NCBI GenBank assembly: GCA_019415925.1
Contig: DXYG01000030.1
Coordinates: 1 to 27,736, forward strand
Reading direction: 5' to 3'
From: Clostridiales bacterium
GTDB lineage: Bacteria; Bacillota; Clostridia; Oscillospirales; Acutalibacteraceae
Length of the DNA: 27,736 bases
Below, one piece after another: positions 21,073 to 27,736 of this stretch (positions are counted from its first letter, which is position 1; the number at the start of each line of letters is the position of its first letter). Below the pieces are notes generated by a model. That model saw only the letters and a list, made by a program, of their open reading frames with translations, made no database searches and was not told where the DNA came from. The translations under genes and the position numbers were made by a program.

Positions 21073-21222
21073 ATGAAAAATAAAAAACTTGGCTTAATCA
21101 TCGGCATAATCTCCGCTGTTGCGGCTCTTTCCGCTGCGCTCACCGCTTTCTTTATCGTTAAGGATAAGCAGAAAAAGGACGACGAGGAGCTTATGGAATA
21201 CCTCGACAGCTCAATCGAATAA
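21073..21222 (+). CDS. Short membrane peptide with acidic tail
   Basis: A 49-residue product with one strong membrane helix (residues 6-28: GLIIGIISAVAALSAALTAF) and a charged tail (KDKQKKDDEELMEYLDSS). GGAGG lies seven bases before the ATG, and a terminator follows at 21254. Small N-terminally anchored proteins of this type are common in Clostridia; function is unknown. It is too short to be found by long-frame searches. A variant GCCGAG-TGC-CTCGGC hairpin begins one base after its stop. Confidence 0.7.
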   Translation: MKNKKLGLIIGIISAVAALSAALTAFFIVKDKQKKDDEELMEYLDSSIE

Positions 21223-21237
21223 GCCGAGTGCCTCGGC
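21223..21237. repeat. Variant GTCGAG-family hairpin
   Basis: GCCGAG-TGC-CTCGGC. Compared with GTCGAG-TGC-CTCGAC at 21604-21618, both sides of one pair have changed together. Confidence 0.6.
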
Positions 21238-21253
21238 ACGTGAATCGGGAATA

Positions 21254-21294
21254 AAGGTCGGGTGTAACCGCAAAGTCGGTTGCCCGACTTTTTT
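21254..21294 (+). terminator. Terminator (GGTCGGG type)
   Basis: GGTCGGG (21256-21262) pairs with CCCGACT (21283-21289) plus a flanking A-T pair, followed by T's. It ends the 49-residue peptide gene and lies just before the ribosome binding site of the next gene. Confidence 0.8.
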
Positions 21295-21312
21295 GGTTTG
21301 GAGGGTGAAATT

Positions 21313-21591
21313 ATGGTTGAATTTGAACTTGAACGTCTTTTAAAGGACGCAAAAAACGATGAAAATTTAAAGTCCGAGCTGATTAAAACAAAAAGCAGTG
21401 AAAATCCCGTTGAGGATTTCTGCACTTTCTGTCAGAGCAGGGGCTACAGCATAACAATAGGCGAGCTTTTAGCAACAGGTCAGGACTCAAACGACGCCAA
21501 GCTGCGCAGTGTGAACGGCGGCGGAGTAAACGGAATTGACGGCTGGGACGACGCATACGAGCAGTTTTTTCTGACGCTTGAATGGACGTGA
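21313..21591 (+). CDS. Nif11-like peptide with double-glycine motif
   Basis: A 92-residue acidic protein. Residues about 1-66 resemble Nif11-type leader domains: ELERLLKDAKND, LKSELIKT, then VEDFCTFCQSRGYSITIGEL and DAKLRSVNGGG. In that family the Gly-Gly marks the leader cleavage site of a ribosomally made, modified peptide. What follows here is only about 22 residues (GVNGIDGWDDAYEQFFLTLE...), with no Cys, Ser or Lys. I start at ATG 21313 behind GGAGGGTGAAATT. The gene for a FliB-like Cys-cluster protein begins 102 bp downstream on the same strand. It may be a peptide precursor or simply a free-standing Nif11-domain protein; I cannot tell which. Confidence 0.6.
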   Translation: MVEFELERLLKDAKNDENLKSELIKTKSSENPVEDFCTFCQSRGYSITIGELLATGQDSNDAKLRSVNGGGVNGIDGWDDAYEQFFLTLEWT

Positions 21592-21603
21592 TATTATGAA
21601 AGA

Positions 21604-21618
21604 GTCGAGTGCCTCGAC
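21604..21618. repeat. GTCGAG-TGC-CTCGAC hairpin
   Basis: The reverse complement of the 15-bp palindrome at 8396-8410 and 14101-14115, here followed by ACGCA, as is also true of the 14101 copy read on the other strand. It lies inside a possible 33-codon frame (21596-21697) that overlaps the next start by ATGA. I do not call that frame a gene. Confidence 0.6.
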
Positions 21619-21693
21619 ACGCAAATTGAACAAACAGATTGATATTATCAAAATCAAAAACCAAGAAAATAGGAATATAGAAAACGTGATTTT

Positions 21694-22680
21694 ATGAAGA
21701 ATATCTACCCGTCTTATTTTGAAAAGTTCAGTTGTATTGCCGACAAATGCCCCGACAGCTGCTGCAAGGGCTGGGACGTTGTTGTGGACGATGAAACAAA
21801 CGAATATTACAAAACCGTCGGCGGTGATTTCGGTGAAAAGCTGAAAAGCCTGACCGAAATTGACAGCGACGGCGACAGAATTTTTATTTCGCAGAACGGA
21901 AGGTGTCCGTTCTGGAACAACAACGAGCTTTGCGACATCTACATAAACCTCGGCGAAAAGCACCTCTGCAAGACGTGCAGGGAGTTTCCGAGGCTCACGC
22001 AGGACTACACCGTTTTTACGGAGCACCTTCTGTCATTTGCCTGTCCCGAGGCGGCTCGGCTGATGCTCGGCGCAGACAATGCATATGACGATTTCACAAA
22101 TTACGATTTGGATTTTTCCGAGTGCGACTACAGCGCAGAGCTTATGCGCTTTCTGCTCGGTACAAGAGAGAAATTAAAAGGCATTTTTACAGACAAAAGT
22201 CTGCCGTTTTCGGGCAGACTGAATATTGCTTTGCAGTTTTGTGAAAAGGTACAGAGTGCAATTGACGACTTCGATTACAGTGCCGACATTGCAATTGACA
22301 GAAACTGCAAAGAAGATATTATACACAAAAAGTCGCTATCATATATATTTGATATGCACAGGGAATTTGATATTATGACAGACGAGTGGCGTGAGATTTT
22401 GTGCAAGGCATCGAAACACGCTGACGAACAAATCCCCGAACGGTATGACGGTTTGTTTGAGCGTATGGCACTATACTACATTTACAGGTATTTTCTGACC
22501 GCAGTTGACAGTATGGACGTTATGTGCACCGCAAATCGGATATTCTGCGCATACGTTGTCATCGGCTGTGCGCTCCTGACAGGCGAATACGAAGCCGAAA
22601 AGCTGTTCTGCCTGTACTCAAAAGAAGTCGAGCACTCGTATGAAAACAGTGAAAAGCTAATACGGAAACATTTAATTTGA
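21694..22680 (+). CDS. FliB-like Cys-cluster protein (flagellin lysine N-methylase family)
   Basis: A 328-residue protein. The first 120 residues carry the family's cysteine set: FSCIADKCPDSCCKGW near 10-25, then CPFWNNNELCDIY, and KHLCKTCREFPR near 90-100 followed by SFACPEAARL. These probably bind an iron-sulfur or zinc centre. Databases usually call this family flagellin lysine-N-methylase after Salmonella FliB, but there is no flagellar gene in the window, so that role is doubtful here. The C-terminal half is helical with no clear motif. The ribosome binding site is weak (AGGAAT, 17-18 bases up), suggesting coupling to something upstream. It follows the Nif11-like peptide gene. Confidence 0.8.
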   Translation: MKNIYPSYFEKFSCIADKCPDSCCKGWDVVVDDETNEYYKTVGGDFGEKLKSLTEIDSDGDRIFISQNGRCPFWNNNELCDIYINLGEKHLCKTCREFPRLTQDYTVFTEHLLSFACPEAARLMLGADNAYDDFTNYDLDFSECDYSAELMRFLLGTREKLKGIFTDKSLPFSGRLNIALQFCEKVQSAIDDFDYSADIAIDRNCKEDIIHKKSLSYIFDMHREFDIMTDEWREILCKASKHADEQIPERYDGLFERMALYYIYRYFLTAVDSMDVMCTANRIFCAYVVIGCALLTGEYEAEKLFCLYSKEVEHSYENSEKLIRKHLI

Positions 22681-22686
22681 TATTAC

Positions 22687-22783
22687 GGGCAGCCACATAG
22701 GGCTGCCCCTACAGATTATAGATTATATTATAATATATCATTCATTTGATTTATTCCGTAGGGGCGGCCCTGAGTGGTCGCCC
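22687..22783. repeat. Repeat cluster 5: back-to-back GTAG hairpins
   Basis: 22687-22712 (-, GGGCAGCC/GGCTGCCC, loop of six) and 22758-22783 (+, GGGCGGCC/GGTCGCCC with a G-T pair, loop of six). The GTAG feet point toward each other across a 45-bp AT-rich spacer. Confidence 0.88.
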
Positions 22784-22808
22784 GAAATTTCACCGATATA
22801 ACAACTAA

Positions 22809-22848
22809 AAAGGTCGGGACACCGTTTTTTAGCGGAATCCCGACCTTT
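22809..22848. terminator. Bidirectional terminator (GGTCGGG type)
   Basis: AAAGGTCGGGA/TCCCGACCTTT, an 11-pair stem with an inner CCG/CGG pairing; T-rich on both strands. It ends the FliB-like gene from the left and the LCP gene from the right. Confidence 0.88.
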
Positions 22849-22923
22849 ATTCTTGAATTATCTGCCGATTTACACGGCTCAATTTACCTGCGGAGGTACT
22901 CCGCCAGACCTTGATTATTATAA

Positions 22924-24075
22924 CTATTCTGCCGCTTTTGCGCTTTGTGCGTTCAATGCGTTGGTGAAAAGCTCTTCGTAAATAAACTCGGCAAATTTTC
23001 TGCGTTGTGCTTCCATATCTGAAATTCTGATTACCGAGCCTGACGGCGTATCGTCGTCGTAATACCAGAGTCCCTCCTCGGGAATGTAGTACTGCTCAAC
23101 GTCATACTTCAGATAGGAAGGTGCACGTGTAACAAGGGCTGTGATTTCGTCCTTTTTGAGGTTTGTTGTCACAAGCGGACCGATTGAGCTTACGATTGAA
23201 ACAATCTGACCGATGTCAGCGTTTCTCATACTGTCGAAAATCGTTTCAAGCAATTTTCTCTGTCTTGAGGTTCTGTCCCAGTCATCGCCGTCGATTCCGA
23301 TTTCGTTGCCGTCCTCGCCCTTTGAAAGACCTCTGTTGCGGGCATACCACAACGCCTCCTGTCCGTTAAGGTGGACAATTCCGGGTGCGTCGGTGATTGT
23401 TTTGGGCGATTCAACCTGACCGTTTTTATACATCTGGTAGTTGATATAGTCGATTTCGTCCTGCGAAAGCTCTATGTCAACACCGCCGAGGGTTTCAATA
23501 ATTTTCTTAAAGCTGTCAAAGTCAACAACTGCGTATCGGTCAACCTTTATTCCGAAGTTAGCCTCAATCGTCTGAATTGAAAGCTTTGCGCCTCCGAGCG
23601 TGTAGGACGCATTGATTTTGTCGTAATCGTGACCGGGAATGTATACATAGGTATCACGCTGGAACGAAGTAAGCTTGAGCTTTTTGTGACGGTTGTCAAT
23701 TGAAAGCATAATCATTGTGTCGCTTCTGCCCTTTTCGTCAGCGTCGTGATTGTCCTCACCGAAAAGCATTACGTTAAGCACCTTTGAGTCCTGCAAAAGC
23801 TCGCCTTCCTCAACGGTAAATCCGGAAACATCGCCCGAATTATTAGCGGTTGCAGCAGTCGGAGAAGTTGAAGCAGGGTCGTCCTTGATTTCCTTGTAAT
23901 TAAGCGAATTGAGCAGGCTGTAAACATAAATCATACCGCTTCCGCCGATGAGGAAAATAATCGAAAAAACTATGCACAAAATGCGCTTTACTCTGCCTTT
24001 TTTATTATAAACCTTCCTGATTTGCGAGTTAGAACTTATATCAACAAGATTATTTTTTGTATCGTTATTTGCCAT
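22924..24075 (-). CDS. LytR-CpsA-Psr (LCP) family cell-envelope protein
   Basis: A 383-residue protein with a cytoplasmic N-terminus, one membrane helix (about 32-55) and an extracytoplasmic LCP domain. Family motifs in order: KGRSDTMIMLSID near 118, FQRDTYVYIPGH, DKINASYTLGG, DSFKKIIETLGGVDIEL, then LWYARNRG and DWDRTSRQRKLLE near 265-280. The Arg residues of RDT, ARNR and RTSRQR line the pyrophosphate-lipid site. LCP enzymes attach wall teichoic acids or other glycopolymers to peptidoglycan from undecaprenyl-linked carriers. ACGGAGGAACAGT precedes the ATG. The gene is isolated, with its own terminator, so the polymer it handles cannot be read from context. Confidence 0.95.
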   Translation of the reverse strand: MANNDTKNNLVDISSNSQIRKVYNKKGRVKRILCIVFSIIFLIGGSGMIYVYSLLNSLNYKEIKDDPASTSPTAATANNSGDVSGFTVEEGELLQDSKVLNVMLFGEDNHDADEKGRSDTMIMLSIDNRHKKLKLTSFQRDTYVYIPGHDYDKINASYTLGGAKLSIQTIEANFGIKVDRYAVVDFDSFKKIIETLGGVDIELSQDEIDYINYQMYKNGQVESPKTITDAPGIVHLNGQEALWYARNRGLSKGEDGNEIGIDGDDWDRTSRQRKLLETIFDSMRNADIGQIVSIVSSIGPLVTTNLKKDEITALVTRAPSYLKYDVEQYYIPEEGLWYYDDDTPSGSVIRISDMEAQRRKFAEFIYEELFTNALNAQSAKAAE

Positions 24076-24270
24076 ACTGTTCCTCCGTTAAGGTGGTGTC
24101 GTCTGAATACAGCACACAGCCGATGATTGCGACAAAGGTTGATATACGTAAATAAACAATAATATCTATAGTATTATACCACTATAATTCGAATAAATAA
24201 TTCTTTTTTCGAAGTATAATTTGTTGCAAAGCGTAATTTTATGCAGAATTTTATCAATCTATAAACAAAT

Positions 24271-24858
24271 TTAGTCCTGTTCATCAAGCGAAAGGTAGAA
24301 CGATGGCAGAAATTCCCTTTCAAAAACCTCACATTCGGGCATATTCATTGCGTGGATTGCGTTTTCGGTTGATTCCTTCGCCTTGCGGAATTCGTCGTTG
24401 CCCATTCGCATTTCGTCAATGCACTTTATCAGTGCCGAAAACTTGTCTGCCGCCTTTACAAACGGTTTAAGCTCAGCATCATTTTCACCGCTTAGCTTGA
24501 TTATTCCCTCGAAATCTTCTTTAAAATCATCGGGGAGCATTGAAACAAGCCTGTCAGCCGCATTATTTTCAATCTCCTTGTACGCCTGCTTGATTTCGGG
24601 GTTAAAATATTTTACGGGAGTGGGCATATCGCCTGTGATAATCTCGGTTGAGTCGTGGAAAATTGCAAGCAAAGCCGCCCTTTCGGAATCGTAGCTGTTG
24701 CCGAAACGCTTGTTGCTTATCAGAACAAGGCAGTGGGCAATCATTGCAACCATAAGGCTGTGCTCGCATAAATTCTCATATTTCGTGTTATTCATCAGAC
24801 CCCAGCGGTTGATGTACTTCATTCTCGACAGCATTGCGTAAAAATGTGACTGTTTCAT
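24271..24858 (-). CDS. yfbR: HD-domain 5'-deoxynucleotidase (YfbR type)
   Basis: A 195-residue metal-dependent phosphohydrolase that removes phosphate from deoxynucleoside 5'-monophosphates. It aligns end to end in my memory with E. coli YfbR: MKQSHFYAMLSRMKYINRW at the start, ENLCEHSLMVAMIAH (metal His), FHDSTEIITGDMPTPVKYFN (HD motif), a KAADKFSALIKCIDE helix and the ending FLPSFYLSLDE. The ring of H, HD and later D ligands is intact. AGGAG lies nine bases before the ATG. It is a single gene between AT-rich gaps. Confidence 0.93.
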   Translation of the reverse strand: MKQSHFYAMLSRMKYINRWGLMNNTKYENLCEHSLMVAMIAHCLVLISNKRFGNSYDSERAALLAIFHDSTEIITGDMPTPVKYFNPEIKQAYKEIENNAADRLVSMLPDDFKEDFEGIIKLSGENDAELKPFVKAADKFSALIKCIDEMRMGNDEFRKAKESTENAIHAMNMPECEVFEREFLPSFYLSLDEQD

Positions 24859-25092
24859 AATGTTAATCTCCTATTTTTAAACTTTAAATAAACTGCTTCG
24901 AAACGCTCGATATACCGTTTTATCACCTTAGTCCGATTTTTATTCTCGGACTGCGTATTGAGGCACTCGATTTTTTTACAAAAATTAGTGCAAATTCCAT
25001 TTTGATATGGTATAATATATTAATTAATATATAGCTATTATACTATTTTTAAAATAAAAGTCAAAGATTGCAGAAAATATCGGAGAAATTAA
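24859..25092. other. Intergenic gap with a decayed 70-bp repeat
   Basis: Bases about 24915-24970 resemble the 70-bp repeat in reduced form: an ACCGTTTTATCACCTTAGTC stretch, CCGATTTTTATTCTCG, then TGCGTATTGAGGCACTCGA. Next comes an extended -10 box TGG-TATAAT (TATAAT 25011-25016), probably the promoter of the YfhO gene; I see no good -35. Confidence 0.55.
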
Positions 25093-27591
25093 ATGACACA
25101 TACGCTTAAACGTACGACGCTTAAAAGCAGGTACTATGCACTGCTCGCATTCGGACTTGCGCTTTTAGCCGCATCAATACTTTTTATTCCGTTCATCATT
25201 GCAAACAGCGGAGTTTTCTACTACTACGGCGACTTCAATGTTCAGGAAATTCCGTTTTATCAGCTATGCCACGACGCTGTAAGAAACGGAGAGCTTTCTT
25301 GGAGTCACATAACCGACCTCGGCTCGGACTTTTTGTCGAGCTACAGCTTTTATCTTCTCGGCAGTCCGTTTTTCTGGCTGACGATTCCGTTTCCGAACGA
25401 ATTTGTGCCGTATCTTATCGGTCCTCTGCTTATTTTAAAATTTGCCTGCGCCTCTCTTGCGGCATATCTCTACCTGAAAAGATACGTTTCAGACAAAAGC
25501 TACGCCGTTTTAGGCGGACTGCTGTATGCACTTTCTGGATTTTCAATCTACAACGTGTTCTTTTTCCATTTCCACGAGCCTATGATTATGTTTCCTCTGC
25601 TGCTTGCGGCTCTGGATTCATTCATATATGACAAAAAGCGTGTTGTGTTTGCAATTGCGGTGTTTGCCGCCTGCGTTGTAAACTACTACTTCTTTGTCGG
25701 ACAGGTTTTGTTCGTTGTAATGTACTACCTTACGGTAATGCTCACCAAGACCTGCCGCTTTAAAATCAAGGAATTTTTCATTCTTGCAATTGAGGTAATT
25801 ATCGGCTTTGCCGCTACGGCATTCATACTTCTGCCGTCGGTAATCGGGCTTATGGGCAACCCGAGGCTCGACAGCCTGCCCAACGGCTGGAACTCGCTTG
25901 TTCACGATTTGCCCCAGCGTTACTGGCTTATTGTAATCGGCTTTTTCTTCCCTGCCGATATGCCTGCGTTCCCCGTATTTACGCCCGACTCAAACTGCAA
26001 GTGGGCGTCGGTTGCAGGCTGGCTTCCGATGTTCGGAATGACGGGAGTTATCGCATTTTTGCAGACGAAAAAGCGTGACTGGCTCAAAAAGCTCATTACG
26101 CTTTTAATGCTCTTTGCTTTTATCCCCGTGCTCAACAGTATGTTCCAGCTTATGAACAGCTCAATCTACTACGCACGTTGGTTTTATATGGTCGTGCTTA
26201 TGCTGTCGCTTGCGACAATCCGAGCAGTTGAGGACAACGAATCAGACTGGAACAGAGCGGTTGCGTGGTCGGCGGGAATTACCGCAGGAATTGCCCTGCT
26301 TATCGGACTTATGCCGAAAATTACCGAAAACGACGACGGCACAGAGGAGCTTTCACTCGGAGTTCAGGCAACGTTTGAGCGTTTCTGGATTTACGTTCTG
26401 ATGGCTCTTATGAGTATTCTCACCTTTGTGCTGATTCTAAGAAAATTCAAGGACAGGTATCCGCATTTTTCAATTGCGTCAATCTCGGGCGTACTTATTG
26501 TTTCGCTTTTATCCTCGGCTTTTATAATCACAACGGGAGCTCTTTCAAGCTCCACAACAAAGCCTATCAGAGAGGATATTCTCAACTCAAGAGATGATAT
26601 TGAAATTGACGATTTGGAACAGGTCAGGAGCGACTTTTACGAGTGCGTTGACAACACAGCAATGTACTGGAAAATCCCGAGCATAAACTGCTTTCAAAGC
26701 TCCGTTTCCACCTCAATAATGCAGTTTTACAACGCAATGGGAATCACACGTGACGTTGCGTCCCGTCCGAGCACCTCAGCTTACGGACTGCGTGGACTTT
26801 TCAGCTGTAAGTACCTCTTTGACTACCGCTCAGACGGCGAGGCAGGCAGTGAAAATTCCTTCATTGACGAGGACGGAGATACCAAGATGCCGTACTGGAA
26901 GTACCTGAAAACCTGCAACGGCTTTGATATTTATGAAAACGAGTGTTACATTCCTATGGGATTCACCTACGATTCCTTTGTGACCGAGGAAGAATTTGAC
27001 CGTGTCGGCGACATTCACAAGACCGAGGCAATTCTCTACTCAATGGTGCTTTCAAAGGAGCAGATGAATAAATACTCCGACATTACAGGCTACAGCGACA
27101 AAAAATACAAGCTCCTTTACGGCAAAAATCCCGAGTATTTTGACAGCGTTGTTGACAACTACAAGTACGGCAACAAAAATTACAAGGAGCAGTGCACAAA
27201 GCTTGCGTCATTAAGCTGTTCAGGCTTTGAATACACAAAAAACGGCTTTAAGGCTGAATATAACAACAAATCAGGCGACAACCTGCTGTTCTTCAGCATA
27301 CCGTACAGTGACGGCTTTTCGGCAAAAGTAAACGGAGAAAATGTTGAAATCGAAAAGGTAAACTACGGCTTTATGGCTGTAAAGGTTCCGGGATATACGG
27401 ACTGCGAAATCGAGTTTACCTACGAAACTCCGGGACTGTCGGCAGGAGTTAAAATAAGCCTTGCGGCACTTTTTGCATTTGCAGTTTACATTGCAGTTAT
27501 AATAATTTACAGAAGAAGTAAAAGGAAAACCATAATTCAGCGGCGAAGCCGCCGCAGGCAAATTGAGTGGAAAAATCGGTTATTTAGGTGA
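25093..27591 (+). CDS. YfhO-family polytopic membrane protein
   Basis: An 832-residue membrane protein of the YfhO type (GT-C glycosyltransferase-like fold). The N-terminal half has about twelve hydrophobic segments. The first extracytoplasmic loop carries YYYGDFNVQEIPFYQLCHDA, typical of the family's acidic catalytic loop, and later LGGLLYALSGFSIYN. A soluble extracytoplasmic domain (about 480-780) ends in a beta-rich module (SIPYSDGFSAKVNGENVEI...). A last membrane helix lies near 790-812. In Firmicutes YfhO proteins help modify lipoteichoic acid or other envelope glycans. GGAGAAATTAA precedes the ATG. The last ~20 residues (from QRRSRRRQIEWKN on) are encoded by a GCGGCG/CGCCGC hairpin and the reversed 70-bp repeat, so this tail looks acquired. 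Confidence 0.9.
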   Translation: MTHTLKRTTLKSRYYALLAFGLALLAASILFIPFIIANSGVFYYYGDFNVQEIPFYQLCHDAVRNGELSWSHITDLGSDFLSSYSFYLLGSPFFWLTIPFPNEFVPYLIGPLLILKFACASLAAYLYLKRYVSDKSYAVLGGLLYALSGFSIYNVFFFHFHEPMIMFPLLLAALDSFIYDKKRVVFAIAVFAACVVNYYFFVGQVLFVVMYYLTVMLTKTCRFKIKEFFILAIEVIIGFAATAFILLPSVIGLMGNPRLDSLPNGWNSLVHDLPQRYWLIVIGFFFPADMPAFPVFTPDSNCKWASVAGWLPMFGMTGVIAFLQTKKRDWLKKLITLLMLFAFIPVLNSMFQLMNSSIYYARWFYMVVLMLSLATIRAVEDNESDWNRAVAWSAGITAGIALLIGLMPKITENDDGTEELSLGVQATFERFWIYVLMALMSILTFVLILRKFKDRYPHFSIASISGVLIVSLLSSAFIITTGALSSSTTKPIREDILNSRDDIEIDDLEQVRSDFYECVDNTAMYWKIPSINCFQSSVSTSIMQFYNAMGITRDVASRPSTSAYGLRGLFSCKYLFDYRSDGEAGSENSFIDEDGDTKMPYWKYLKTCNGFDIYENECYIPMGFTYDSFVTEEEFDRVGDIHKTEAILYSMVLSKEQMNKYSDITGYSDKKYKLLYGKNPEYFDSVVDNYKYGNKNYKEQCTKLASLSCSGFEYTKNGFKAEYNNKSGDNLLFFSIPYSDGFSAKVNGENVEIEKVNYGFMAVKVPGYTDCEIEFTYETPGLSAGVKISLAALFAFAVYIAVIIIYRRSKRKTIIQRRSRRRQIEWKNRLFR

Positions 27592-27633
27592 AAACGGTTT
27601 CCCGAATTATAAGTTAATATATAGGTAACGTTT
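27540..27633 (-). repeat. Dispersed 70-bp repeat, copy 3, overlapping the YfhO gene end
   Basis: Bases 27565-27633 are the reverse complement of copies 1 and 2 (ends CCACTC and AAACGTTACCT). Similarity to copy 1 continues left through GCAGGCAAA (27553-27561). The hairpin GCGGCG-AAGC-CGCCGC (27540-27555) stands where copies 1 and 2 have other palindromes. The YfhO stop codon lies inside this repeat. Confidence 0.88.
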
Positions 27634-27636
27634 TGT

Positions 27637-27714
27637 GAGCGACGAGGGCGTCGCTCGCTACGATTTTGCACAAACGTTTAATTTACAGTCGTAGGGACAC
27701 GGCGTGCCGTGTCC
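27637..27714. repeat. Repeat cluster 6: GTAG hairpins at the right end
   Basis: 27637-27661 (-, GAGCGACG stem, identical to both arms in cluster 3) and 27691-27714 (+, GGACACGGC stem, 2-nt loop). The flank CAAACGCAACC to the window end matches the flank of the 13851 member read on the opposite strand, so the repeat unit is longer than the hairpin. Confidence 0.88.
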
Positions 27715-27736
27715 GTGTTGACTATCAAACGCAACC

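Noticed and set aside
21596..21697. A 33-codon frame overlapping the FliB-like start by ATGA
   Set aside because: It has no ribosome binding site and its first third is the GTCGAG hairpin. It could matter for translational coupling but there is not enough to call a gene.

Overview
The window looks like low-to-moderate G+C Firmicutes DNA, most likely from a gut Clostridia of the Ruminococcus/Oscillospiraceae type. The evidence is the gene order hrcA-grpE-dnaK-dnaJ-prmA under a CIRCE operator, strong AGGAGG-type ribosome binding sites, TTGACA/TATAAT promoters and the protein families present. The first 27 bases are not biological: they match the Illumina Nextera read-1 adapter, including the 19-bp Tn5 mosaic end. 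The left edge is therefore a contig end carrying untrimmed adapter.

Region 1 (about 28-6812) is a mobile element cut off at the left by the contig end. It has a tyrosine integrase and an overlapping XRE repressor on the + strand. Facing them on the - strand are a small HTH protein, an excisionase-like protein, a VapE-type replication helicase, a candidate iteron/AT-rich origin just downstream of it, an ArpU/RinA-like phage regulator and a DUF2442-like protein. This int-repressor / small HTH-xis-rep-ori layout is that of phage-inducible chromosomal islands (phage satellites). The integrase end lies beside an initiator tRNA-fMet gene (6942-7018, - strand), the probable target.

Region 2 (7181-10543) holds a LytTR regulator / DUF3021 membrane protein pair and metG. 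Region 3 (10558-10907) is a candidate type I toxin-antitoxin locus. Region 4 (10965-11985) is a cluster of hairpin repeats and a DUF1275 gene. Region 5 (12075-19294, - strand) is the HrcA-controlled chaperone operon followed by prmA and a small membrane protein. Repeat clusters lie between dnaK and dnaJ and between dnaJ and prmA.

Region 6 (19411-20108) is the most striking part. It is a tandem pair of Fst/par-like type I toxin-antitoxin modules. Each has a 27-28 residue hydrophobic peptide, convergent consensus promoters, a shared bidirectional terminator, a leader stem that would mask the ribosome binding site, a 5'-3' long-range pairing, and an antisense RNA whose 5' part is a locus-specific copy of the toxin start region.

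Region 7 (20177-22848) has a small membrane protein, rpsT, a 49-residue membrane peptide, a Nif11-like double-glycine peptide and a FliB-like Cys-cluster protein. Region 8 (22924-27591) has an LCP-family cell-envelope gene, a YfbR-type nucleotidase and a YfhO-type membrane protein. The C-terminus of the last runs into a dispersed repeat.

Scattered through the intergenic gaps are at least 19 short hairpins with eight different stem sequences, every one with GTAG at its 5' foot. This is the hallmark of REP elements moved by RAYT-type Y1 transposases. A separate ~70-bp repeat occurs in three good copies and one decayed copy. No transposase gene for either family is in the window.
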